5,651 nt of DNA from Desulfobacterales bacterium (GTDB lineage Bacteria; Desulfobacterota; Desulfobacteria; Desulfobacterales; RPRI01), in NCBI GenBank assembly GCA_030689795.1, contig JAUYEO010000134.1:1-5651 (forward strand). The letters are read 5' to 3'. Below the pieces are notes generated by a model. That model made no database searches and was not told the origin of the DNA. It was given only the letters and a program-made list of their open reading frames with translations. Made by a program: the position numbers and the translations under genes. Positions 1 through 4,887 of this stretch are shown here, one piece after another (the stretch's first letter is position 1; the number at the start of each line of letters is the position of its first letter).

Positions 1-108
1 TTTTGGGAAATAGATTTTTAAAGAACTGAGCGTTAAAAATCACAAGCTGTTTGAGGGCTTTAGCCCGAGTTCTTGTGATTTAGCGAAGTCATTTAAAAAT
101 CCCCAAAA
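1..108. repeat. Long imperfect palindrome at left edge
   Basis: The first 108 bases fold on themselves. The outer arms are TTTTGGG (1-7) with CCCAAAA (102-108), then GATTTTTAAA (13-22) with TTTAAAAATC (92-101). The inner arms are AAATCACAAG (37-46) with CTTGTGATTT (72-81), and the tip is GGGCT/AGCCC (55-59 with 62-66). Unpaired stretches lie between the arms. It carries no gene. The size and nested arms suggest a small non-autonomous element (MITE-like) or a chromosomal palindromic repeat. It may continue left of the window, so its true ends are unknown. Confidence 0.6.
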
Positions 109-372
109 AGCTCATTAAGAGAGCATATTTGGACTTTTTACAAAACCATCAAGTTTAATTGTCCCCTATATGTGCCCCGTTATTTTTCCTTCTCGTGACA
201 TTCCATTACGCATAATTTTAAATCATATTATATTGCTAAGATCTGGTTTTTGGTATAAAAATAGATATAGACACATAAATTCCCGGCATACAAGGGCCTG
301 TATAACCCGTCCGGAAATCTTAAAGCAGACGGAAAGGAAACCGGACAAAGACCAACGGAGATATTTTAAATT
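109..372. other. Non-coding leader of the kinase operon
   Basis: This is an AT-rich stretch upstream of the kinase gene. A weak sigma70-like pair can be read: GTGACA at 195-200, a 17-base spacer, and TTAAAT at 218-223. Further down, two mutually exclusive stems share bases: CCGTC/GACGG (307-311 with 328-332) and GTCCGG/CCGGAC (309-314 with 341-346). They lie just before the ribosome binding site GGAG (357-360), so they could affect translation, but this is speculative. A 68-codon plus-strand reading frame here (170-376) has no recognisable features, and I do not call it a gene. Confidence 0.35.
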
Positions 373-978
373 TTGACAGGGAAACAAAAGAACCTCTATA
401 TTATTGCCGGCCCTAACGGTTCGGGAAAGACCACTTTCGTTCATAAATTTCTGCCCGAATATGCAGGCTGTATTTATTTCGTAAATGCTGATTTAATTGC
501 CGCCGGTCTTTCGCCGTTTTCACCCGATACCGCCGTAATCAAGGCCGGAAAAATAATGCTGGAGCAGATTCAGGAACATATCAAAGCAGGTCATGACTTT
601 GCCTTTGAGACAACATTGGCCGGTAAAACGTATGTCAGACTACTGAATGATCTGAAGAAAAAGAATTACAAAATACATCTGTTTTATTTGTGGCTTCATG
701 ACGTGGATCTTGCAATTAAGAGGATAGCCGAACGAGTCAAAACCGGAGGGCATAATGTGCCGTCCGACGTGGTGCTGCGCAGATTCAACCGGGGTTTGCA
801 AAATCTTTTCCATGTCTACAGACCTCTGCTCGATTCATTGATATTATTCGATAATTCCGCAGATATTCCACGTTTAGTAGTAGATGAAGAAGCAGGTAAA
901 ATGACTATTGCAGATGATAACCTGTTTCAAATCATAGAAAGGAGTGCCGCAAGATGGAAAACGAGAAAGATCGGGTAA
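373..978 (+). CDS. Zeta-toxin-like P-loop kinase (COG4185 type)
   Basis: This 201-residue protein belongs to the zeta toxin / 'predicted ABC-type ATPase' group of P-loop kinases. The Walker A loop GPNGSGKTT is at residues 13-21 after a short beta strand (NLYIIA). NAD at 38-40 and FET at 78-80 sit where zeta/PezT kinases place the catalytic aspartate and substrate-binding region. An arginine-rich lid-like segment with GGHNVP follows at 121-138. Characterised zeta toxins phosphorylate UDP-N-acetylglucosamine, but this shorter branch has no settled substrate, so toxicity is inferred. The length is normal for the branch. The start is non-AUG: an in-frame TAA at 367-369 excludes an upstream ATG, leaving TTG at 373 (12 bases after GGAG at 357-360) or the rarer ATT at 370 (9 bases after it). 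The gene overlaps the next by 25 bases, which implies translational coupling. Confidence 0.85.
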   Translation: MTGKQKNLYIIAGPNGSGKTTFVHKFLPEYAGCIYFVNADLIAAGLSPFSPDTAVIKAGKIMLEQIQEHIKAGHDFAFETTLAGKTYVRLLNDLKKKNYKIHLFYLWLHDVDLAIKRIAERVKTGGHNVPSDVVLRRFNRGLQNLFHVYRPLLDSLILFDNSADIPRLVVDEEAGKMTIADDNLFQIIERSAARWKTRKIG

Positions 979-1148
979 AAGCAGATATTAGTAAACTTCC
1001 CCTGAAAGTGAAAGCTGAGATGGCGTTGAAAGAAGCTGTTGCCGAGGCAATTGCGGAACATAAGCGCCGCGGGAACCCCATTGCTGTCTGGCGTGATGGC
1101 AAAGCTGTCTGGATACCGCCGGAGGAAATCGTTGTACCGGAAACCTGA
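954..1148 (+). CDS. Small partner of the kinase, candidate antitoxin
   Basis: A 64-residue acidic/basic protein. Residues about 1-40 are predicted helical, with a coiled-coil-like lysine, glutamate and alanine pattern. The C-terminal part, residues about 41-60, has the compact motif NPIAVWRDGKAVWIPPEEI, which looks like a beta hairpin. From memory, small proteins with this WRDG...PPEE tail sit next to COG4185 kinases in other bacteria, so I infer a cognate antitoxin or regulator; no published test is known to me. GGAG at 941-944 lies 9 bases before the ATG, inside the kinase gene, and the two reading frames overlap by 25 bases (954-978). No DNA-binding fold is recognised. The toxin-first order resembles hicAB rather than relBE or epsilon-zeta. 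It could instead be a subunit unrelated to toxicity. Confidence 0.75.
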   Translation: MENEKDRVKADISKLPLKVKAEMALKEAVAEAIAEHKRRGNPIAVWRDGKAVWIPPEEIVVPET

Positions 1149-1194
1149 AAATATATAGAAAAAATCGTCGCTACCGGCTTCCAATCATTTGATA

Positions 1195-1238
1195 TACAGT
1201 TTAACCGGAACCTGACCATCTTTTCAGGTCAAACTGTA
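1195..1238. repeat. Two-level inverted repeat after kinase operon
   Basis: The outer arms TACAGTTT (1195-1202) and AAACTGTA (1231-1238) enclose the inner arms ACCTGA (1210-1215) and TCAGGT (1224-1229), with an asymmetric internal loop of 7 versus 1 bases. It begins about 46 bases after the partner gene and could act as a transcription-attenuating hairpin. There is no T-tract after it, so I do not call it a canonical intrinsic terminator. Confidence 0.5.
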
Positions 1239-1248
1239 GACACCAATA

Positions 1249-1305
1249 TTTTAGTTCCCGCAACCGGGCGTTGCCGGCGTCCTGGATATTTACAAGCGTG
1301 TTTTT
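1249..1305 (+). repeat. Dispersed repeat 1, copy A (left half)
   Basis: This stretch aligns with 2274-2331 (copy B) with one single-base gap and, more weakly, with 5280-5336 (copy C). Shared blocks are TTTTAGTTCC, TTGCCGGC, GGATATTT and GCGTGTTTT. The right half of the repeat is found about 200 bases further on (1504-1537). All copies have the same orientation. No gene lies on it. Confidence 0.65.
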
Positions 1306-1503
1306 CCACGAACTCCAATGGTGGTCATATCGTTGACAGCCCGTCGAGTGTGTCGTTAAAAAGCGTTCCGGAATAACAATAGGAAAAGCTGTGGAAAACC
1401 GATGCAGATATCCCGTCCTTCACGATTTTTTCAGAATATAAAAGCCATAAGAGAAAGGCTGGGGAAAAGTGTTAAAAACACTGTTATTGAATTTCACTTA
1501 AAT
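1306..1503. other. Apparent ~200-base insertion splitting repeat copy A
   Basis: The two halves of repeat copy A are contiguous in copies B and C but separated here by about 198 bases. The interior has no convincing open frame. It holds one small hairpin, AGTGTT-AAA-AACACT (1468-1482). I find no clear terminal inverted repeats or target duplication, so the nature of the insert is unknown; alternatively B and C carry a deletion. Confidence 0.4.
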
Positions 1504-1537
1504 TTATAAGGGATCGAAGAGACTTAAGAAGTGTAGA
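1504..1537 (+). repeat. Dispersed repeat 1, copy A (right half)
   Basis: Bases 1510-1537 match copy B at 2336-2363 in 22 of 28 positions without gaps. The shared core reads GGGA.C.AAGA.ACTT.AGAAG. The same core recurs in copy C at 5345-5363. Confidence 0.55.
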
Positions 1538-1592
1538 AAGTCACGCACGCCCTGACCATGCTGTAATTATACTTTGATGCACGTCTCCCATA

Positions 1593-1648
1593 CTTGCCCT
1601 GGGAAAGGATAGAAACGCAAAATTTCATGGGCGTTCCACTGCCCCCCG
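1593..1648. repeat. Dispersed repeat 2, copy 1, next to the hicB stop
   Basis: This matches 5504-5556: both contain GGGAAAG, then ATAGAAACGCA, one variable base, AATTTCATG, then a C-rich end. On the minus strand both copies start a tiny frame with MK(F/L)CVSILS. Here it runs from ATG 1628 to a stop at 1524 and encodes 34 residues, reaching across the right half of repeat 1. I treat these frames as repeat-embedded and not as established genes. The repeat ends exactly where the hicB stop codon begins. Confidence 0.6.
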
Positions 1649-1978
1649 CTATCGGCTTAACTTCGCACCAGCAATCCGGTTCAGGCTGACACCTGCTTCC
1701 GATGCCTGAATGGCAAGATTTCTGTGAACATCAGGGGGGACACGCACCATAAATTTACCGCTGTATCTTTTACATGCAATCGGCTCGGGTATCTCTTCTC
1801 CAGTTTGGCTCATATCATTGATAACGCTCTGGACAATTTCACGGATACCCTTCAGCGCTGCCTCAGGTGTCTTGTCTAACCAGCTTAAGCTGGGAAATTC
1901 AGTACATAAACCTGCATATTCCTGATCGCCTTCAGACCAGGTTACGCGATAGGTATAACGATCATTCTTCAGTGGCAT
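1649..1978 (-). CDS. hicB: HicB-family antitoxin
   Basis: A 109-residue antitoxin that would bind and neutralise HicA and repress its own operon. Residues about 5-68 form the partial RNase-H-like HicB domain (YRVTWSEGDQEYAGLCTEFPSLSW... with the TPEAALKGI helix). Residues about 74-108 (GKFMVRVPPDVHRN...VSLNRIAGAKL) look like a ribbon-helix-helix DNA-binding domain. The start is ATG at 1978, because GGAGG (1985-1989 on this strand) lies 6 bases upstream; a TTG at 1999 would add seven residues but lacks such a site. The gene overlaps the end of hicA by 17 bases, the usual toxin-first arrangement. The TAG stop (1649-1651) abuts dispersed repeat 2. The length is normal for a HicB with an RHH tail and nothing looks broken. 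Confidence 0.95.
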   Translation of the reverse strand: MPLKNDRYTYRVTWSEGDQEYAGLCTEFPSLSWLDKTPEAALKGIREIVQSVINDMSQTGEEIPEPIACKRYSGKFMVRVPPDVHRNLAIQASEAGVSLNRIAGAKLSR

Positions 1979-2222
1979 GCTCAACCTCCAGCTTCTCAAT
2001 AGCCAACAGCACCTGCTTTACCTGGTATGCTTTGGCTTTTCCTTTATGATTTTGAATATTGATACGCGGATCTCCTTTCCATGGTGTCTTGTGCACATGG
2101 TGACTTCCGTCCTTGTGTCGCGCTACACCAAAATAATGACTACAGACCTTGCTCAAATCAACAAACCGAACATTCGCGGGATTGTTTTTCATCTGCACAA
2201 GAATATCTTCGATTCCAGCCAT
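1962..2222 (-). CDS. hicA: HicA-family mRNA interferase toxin
   Basis: An 86-residue HicA toxin, a small double-stranded-RNA-binding-like fold that cleaves mRNA and blocks translation until bound by HicB. The GSHH motif is at residues 39-42, with H41 the expected catalytic histidine. It is followed by the strand HKTPW and by DPRINIQNHKGKAKAYQVKQVLLAIEKL, the typical C-terminal half. The N-terminal half (MAGIEDILVQMKNNPANVRFVDL...KVCSHYFG) matches, from memory, a HicA subgroup with a longer N-terminus than the roughly 60-residue classical forms. ATG at 2222 is the only ATG that keeps this N-terminus; an in-frame TAA lies just upstream. There is no Shine-Dalgarno sequence, and the predicted transcription start falls at or within a base or two of the ATG, so hicA may be leaderless. 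hicB follows with a 17-base overlap and a strong ribosome site. Confidence 0.95.
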   Translation of the reverse strand: MAGIEDILVQMKNNPANVRFVDLSKVCSHYFGVARHKDGSHHVHKTPWKGDPRINIQNHKGKAKAYQVKQVLLAIEKLEVEHATEE

Positions 2223-2229
2223 GTTTTAT

Positions 2230-2257
2230 ATAGTATCAATATTGATATTTATGTCAA
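2230..2257 (-). promoter_or_regulatory. hicAB promoter
   Basis: On the minus strand a perfect -35 box TTGACA (2252-2257) is followed after 16 bases by TACTAT (2230-2235, four of six consensus bases). TATATA at 2227-2232 is an alternative -10 with a 19-base spacer. Transcription would start near 2222-2224, on the hicA start codon itself. Confidence 0.6.
2234..2247. promoter_or_regulatory. Palindromic operator candidate for HicB
   Basis: TATCAATATTGATA is a perfect 14-base palindrome lying between the -35 and -10 boxes of the hicAB promoter and touching the -10. HicB has an RHH-type DNA-binding tail, so autoregulation by binding here is the natural inference. Confidence 0.55.
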
Positions 2258-2273
2258 GCCGCTTTTTTAAGTG

Positions 2274-2383
2274 TTTTAGTTCCTGCAACTTGTGCCTTGC
2301 CGGCATCTGGGATATTTCCCGGCGTGTTTTATTACGGGAGCAAAGAAACTTCAGAAGTATGGACCGTTACCCAATATCCCCCC
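2274..2383 (+). repeat. Dispersed repeat 1, copy B
   Basis: This is the most complete copy besides C. It shares the left half with 1249-1305 and the right half with 1504-1537. It also shares a perfect 19-base block, AGCAAAGAAACTTCAGAAG, with copy C (2339-2357 against 5345-5363), and a C-rich end. On the minus strand B and C both read ...RSILLKFLC...KTR.EIS... in one frame, so the repeat may be the relic of a coding sequence. The copy ends 16 bases upstream of the hicAB -35 box. The following 2384-2506 shows nothing I can name. Confidence 0.7.
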
Positions 2384-2506
2384 AATAAGTTATCACGACC
2401 AGGTACCATTCGACCCAAACCCATAATACAAGCATTATTCAAGTTTAAAAGTTTAAGCCGTCCATAAATACCGCCCTTGACCCCTTGAACCGCAATAGCA
2501 AGCAAG

Positions 2507-2767
2507 TTATTGTTTTCGGTAATGCTTTGTTATCGCAATAATTTCAATTTTTTCATCGGGCAGACATATAAAAAGGGCTCTATATTTGAGATCTATGCGA
2601 AACGAGTAGATAAGCCGATGCTTTGGTTCCAGAAGCTCTGTATTTAATGATGGATGGAATGGATTGCTCTCAAAAAGGTTTTTGGCCTTTTCCCATTTTT
2701 TCAAAAGGCCGTGGATGTGGATGTAGTCTTGCAAATCATCGCGAAGATCGACAATTTTCTTCATCAT
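2507..2767 (-). CDS. RelE/ParE-superfamily toxin
   Basis: An 86-residue toxin of the RelE/ParE fold, expected to cleave mRNA on the ribosome or to poison gyrase, depending on subgroup. After an N-terminal helix (KKWEKAKNLF, 23-32) come NPFHPSL (35-41), the central strands YSFRIDLKYRALF (54-66) and the C-terminal strand ending ITKHYRK (79-85). The Y-S-F-R-I...Y-R core is characteristic. The terminal H82-Y83 resembles the catalytic pair of YoeB-like RNases, so RNase activity is favoured but not shown. Two adjacent ATGs (2767 and 2764) are possible starts; AGG on this strand (2773-2775) is 5 or 8 bases away, the second distance being better. The first ATG overlaps the antitoxin stop as ATGA, so translation is coupled. 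The length is normal for the family. Confidence 0.85.
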   Translation of the reverse strand: MMKKIVDLRDDLQDYIHIHGLLKKWEKAKNLFESNPFHPSLNTELLEPKHRLIYSFRIDLKYRALFICLPDEKIEIIAITKHYRKQ

Positions 2768-3033
2768 TTTAACCTGTAAAGAGAAGTCTTTTTAAGACCT
2801 TCTTCGAGATCTTTCAAAAAATCATTCTCATAAATATTGAGCTCGGCAAAATCTGCGATAATGGATTTAACTTTATCCTTTTTAAAGGTCTTCAAAGCTG
2901 CCGGTTTCGACTTGAGTTTTATTAAAATGTTTTTCCGTTCCAGCTCGCTTAATTGTTCAATTATTTCACAGAGAGTGTCTGTCGAAATATCTATTTTCCG
3001 GGTGATTGTCTCTTTCAATGTCAATTGAGGCAA
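2764..3033 (-). CDS. Antitoxin of the RelE/ParE-type pair
   Basis: An 89-residue protein placed directly upstream of the toxin with a 4-base ATGA overlap, the standard antitoxin-first layout. It is largely helical by inspection. A segment around 13-42 (KIDISTDTLCEIIEQLSELERKNILIKL split by acidic turns) is followed by a lysine-rich stretch (41-56) and an acidic, aromatic tail (DFAELNIYENDFLKDLEEGL, 61-80) of the kind that wraps around RelE toxins. I recognise no standard DNA-binding domain, so its class is open. The start is TTG at 3033: AGGAGGA (3041-3047 on this strand) is 7 bases upstream, and the next in-frame methionine is absent from the N-terminal part. Function rests mainly on the pairing with the toxin. 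Confidence 0.75.
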   Translation of the reverse strand: MPQLTLKETITRKIDISTDTLCEIIEQLSELERKNILIKLKSKPAALKTFKKDKVKSIIADFAELNIYENDFLKDLEEGLKKTSLYRLK

Positions 3034-3079
3034 AATTAATTCCTCCTCTATCTATTGTCTTTTCAGTTTTCCAGCCTTG

Positions 3080-3092
3080 ATGCTTAAAGCAT
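3080..3092. promoter_or_regulatory. Palindrome at the predicted start of transcription
   Basis: ATGCTT-A-AAGCAT is a perfect odd-centred palindrome overlapping the edge of the -10 box and the expected +1 position of the antitoxin-toxin operon. It is a reasonable repressor site for the TA complex; this is inference. Confidence 0.4.
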
Positions 3093-3117
3093 TACACTTT
3101 TACAGCATGTATGTCAA
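3091..3117 (-). promoter_or_regulatory. Promoter of the antitoxin-RelE operon
   Basis: Minus-strand TTGACA (3112-3117, perfect) and TGTAAT (3091-3096, five of six) are separated by 15 bases, a little short. The predicted start near 3084 gives a leader of roughly 50 bases before the TTG codon, which includes the AGGAGG site. Confidence 0.5.
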
Positions 3118-3409
3118 ACAGACTCTATTCCATGCGGTCTGATCCGCCTCAGGCGGACTTGCGGCCCTGGGCACAAAAATCGGTAATTGGGATAGTTAAG
3201 GCGGTCTACTGCAAGAGGTTGTCAGGAGACTGAGTACATCGGAAGATTTCCCCAAATCCCTCTTATTTTTTCTTGATAAATAAGTTTGTAAGTTTAATAC
3301 ATCCCCTAACTTAGCCCTTGTTTATGGACGTCCCGGAAGACGTTCTCAGTAACACTTGCAAAGGGATAGCCATTTGAAACGGAAAACCAAATTACATTTA
3401 TATTATAGT
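3118..3409. other. Non-coding spacer between divergent operons
   Basis: About 290 bases with no supported gene. It contains a GC-rich palindrome near its left end (3143-3157) and a small stem ACGTC/GACGT around CCGGAA (3328-3343). The string AAGTTTAAT...TCCCCTA near 3290-3307 resembles 151-168 near the left edge, possibly another scrap of dispersed repeat. I see no other signal. Confidence 0.4.
3143..3157. repeat. GC-rich palindrome TCCGCCT-C-AGGCGGA
   Basis: Perfect 7-base arms around one central base stand out from AT-rich surroundings. It could be a REP-like element or a hairpin. It lacks a following T-tract, so it is not an obvious terminator. Confidence 0.5.
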
Positions 3410-3453
3410 TAAACTTAAAGTAAACTTGACTTTATTCTGATTTGCGATATAGT
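3410..3453 (+). promoter_or_regulatory. Promoter of the ATPase gene with direct repeat
   Basis: TTGACT (3426-3431) and TATAGT (3448-3453) are each one base off consensus, with a 16-base spacer. TAAACTT occurs twice, at 3410-3416 and 3421-3427, spaced 11 bases (one helical turn) and running into the -35 box, which suggests a regulator-binding site. Transcription would start near 3460, leaving a leader of about 60 bases to the preferred ATG at 3520. Confidence 0.5.
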
Positions 3454-3519
3454 GAAAATTAACGGATCTCATTTTCAATGCCGTTTCTTTTCATTCAGGC
3501 GCCGCAGGAGAAGATCTAT

Positions 3520-4737
3520 ATGGAGAATAAAATTTATAAAAGAAAAGTAGTTGATGACATTATAAAATACTTGGAGACGGATAATGTTGTTGTTCTGCAT
3601 GGAGCCAGGCAGGTAGGTAAAACGCATATCCTATACTGGCTGAAAGAATACCTGGAAAAGAATGGCAGCAGTACATACTATATTGATCTGGAAGATTCCC
3701 GTATGACAAAAATGATTGATCTGGGTGTTCAGGAATTTATTGCCCATTTAAAAGAAGAAGGTCTTAGGGCACATGGTAAAAATAAAGTTTATGTGTTTAT
3801 CGACGAAATTCAATACCTGAATAATCCTTCCGAATTTTTAAAGCTGATTGCAGATCATCATAAAAACATCAAATTGATCGTTTCCGGGTCTTCAAGCTTT
3901 GAAATTAAAAGCAAATTTAAAGATTCCCTTGTCGGACGTACCGTCAATTTTGAAATATTCAACCTCTCCTTTGAAGAATTTTTACTGTTTAAAGAATATT
4001 ATTTCGATAAAAGTCAGAAAATAACGGAGATGAAAACCAATGAGCTTAAATCGCTTTTCAAAAGCTACGTTCTTTACGGGGGATACCCCAAGATAGCGCT
4101 TACCGAAGAGATTGATTTAAAATCAAAATACCTTCAGCAGATCATAGACACTTATGTCAAAAAGGATATCAGGGACCTGGCCCAGGTCAAGGATATTGAG
4201 AAGTTCAATAAATTAACCGAGGTTTTAGCTTCGCAAAGCGGACAGATGTTAAATATTGCTGAGCTGTCAAATACCTGCAGGATAGCCAAACAAACGATAG
4301 AAAAGTACCTGTTCATTTTAGAAAATACATACATAATAAAACTGGTTAAGCCATTTTATAAAAATATTCGCAGTGAACTCTTTAAAACACCGAAAGTGTT
4401 TTTTTATGATTCAGGTCTCGTACAGATGCTTTGGCTCAGAACACTCCAAAAAGAAATAATCGGCCCTGTCTTCGAGACATCTGTTTATGGAGAGCTTGTA
4501 AAAAAGTACGGCCGGGAAAACATTTATTACTGGCGGACAAAAGATAAAAAAGAGATCGATTTCATTCTGAAGGATAAAGAAAGGATAACTCCCATTGAAG
4601 TAAAGATAAATTTCGGTAAAGCACATCTGAGAAATATAAAATATTTCACGGAGAATTATCAGAATGATAAATTTTATGTTGTCGGGTTGGAAGGAGAAAA
4701 AAAAGGAGAGAATATTTTATATCCATGGGAATTGTAA
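3520..4737 (+). CDS. AAA ATPase with DUF4143 C-terminal domain
   Basis: A 405-residue ATPase of the COG1373/DUF4143 type, a large, mostly uncharacterised family of cytosolic P-loop proteins. Walker A is GARQVGKT (28-35), Walker B VYVFIDEIQ (90-98, with D95 and E96), a sensor-like VSGSS is at 121-125 and GRT near 139-141. The C-terminal domain (about 205-400) includes a winged-helix-like stretch (NIAELSNTCRIAKQTIEKYLFILENT, in parts). It ends in a PD-(D/E)xK-like pattern: E319, D347 in EIDF, and E360-V-K362. That suggests a nuclease-like fold, perhaps active; the family's biochemical role is unsettled. ATG at 3520 is preferred because AGGAG (3506-3510) is 9 bases upstream; ATG at 3478 would add 14 residues with a poor site. 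The gene is visibly AT-richer than hicAB, suggesting separate origin. It is full length and stands alone. Confidence 0.9.
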   Translation: MENKIYKRKVVDDIIKYLETDNVVVLHGARQVGKTHILYWLKEYLEKNGSSTYYIDLEDSRMTKMIDLGVQEFIAHLKEEGLRAHGKNKVYVFIDEIQYLNNPSEFLKLIADHHKNIKLIVSGSSSFEIKSKFKDSLVGRTVNFEIFNLSFEEFLLFKEYYFDKSQKITEMKTNELKSLFKSYVLYGGYPKIALTEEIDLKSKYLQQIIDTYVKKDIRDLAQVKDIEKFNKLTEVLASQSGQMLNIAELSNTCRIAKQTIEKYLFILENTYIIKLVKPFYKNIRSELFKTPKVFFYDSGLVQMLWLRTLQKEIIGPVFETSVYGELVKKYGRENIYYWRTKDKKEIDFILKDKERITPIEVKINFGKAHLRNIKYFTENYQNDKFYVVGLEGEKKGENILYPWEL

Positions 4738-4887
4738 GTTATAGCACGTGGAGTATCAAAGATGCTTCAGAAGTAAAGGGCGAAGTTCGCGCCCATGAGT
4801 TCACGCCTATGCAGGGCGTACACCAAGTCACTTCAACCGACCTCGTAAACTCGGCGGCTGAAAAATACGTTATAAAAAGGAGTCCAT
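4738..4887 (+). other. Short intergenic region with consecutive hairpins
   Basis: Three small GC-rich stems follow one another: GGGCG/CGCCC (4778-4782 with 4790-4794), ACGCC/GGCGT (4803-4807 with 4815-4819) and CCGA/TCGG further on. The region precedes the ribosome site of the next gene, AAGGAG (4877-4882). It may be a structured leader or an attenuating 3' end of the ATPase transcript. No T-tract follows any stem. An overlapping 60-codon frame starting at 4725 has no family resemblance and is not called. Confidence 0.4.

Noticed and set aside
170..376. 68-codon plus-strand frame upstream of the kinase
   Set aside because: No Shine-Dalgarno sequence, a composition unlike a protein, no family resemblance; it ends inside the kinase start region.
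927..1219. Two minus-strand frames over the kinase partner gene
   Set aside because: They are shadows of the well-supported plus-strand gene at 954-1148 and show no motifs.
1195..1238. Intrinsic terminator of the kinase operon
   Set aside because: A good inverted repeat but no T-tract after it on either strand, so only recorded as an inverted repeat.
1977..2388. Plus-strand frames across hicA and repeat copy B
   Set aside because: They lie opposite the clear HicA gene and have no motifs or ribosome sites.
4738..4887. Integron attC site
   Set aside because: The hairpins are suggestive and TA cassettes are nearby, but I cannot find paired RYYYAAC and GTTRRRY core sites, the genes face both directions, and no integrase is present.
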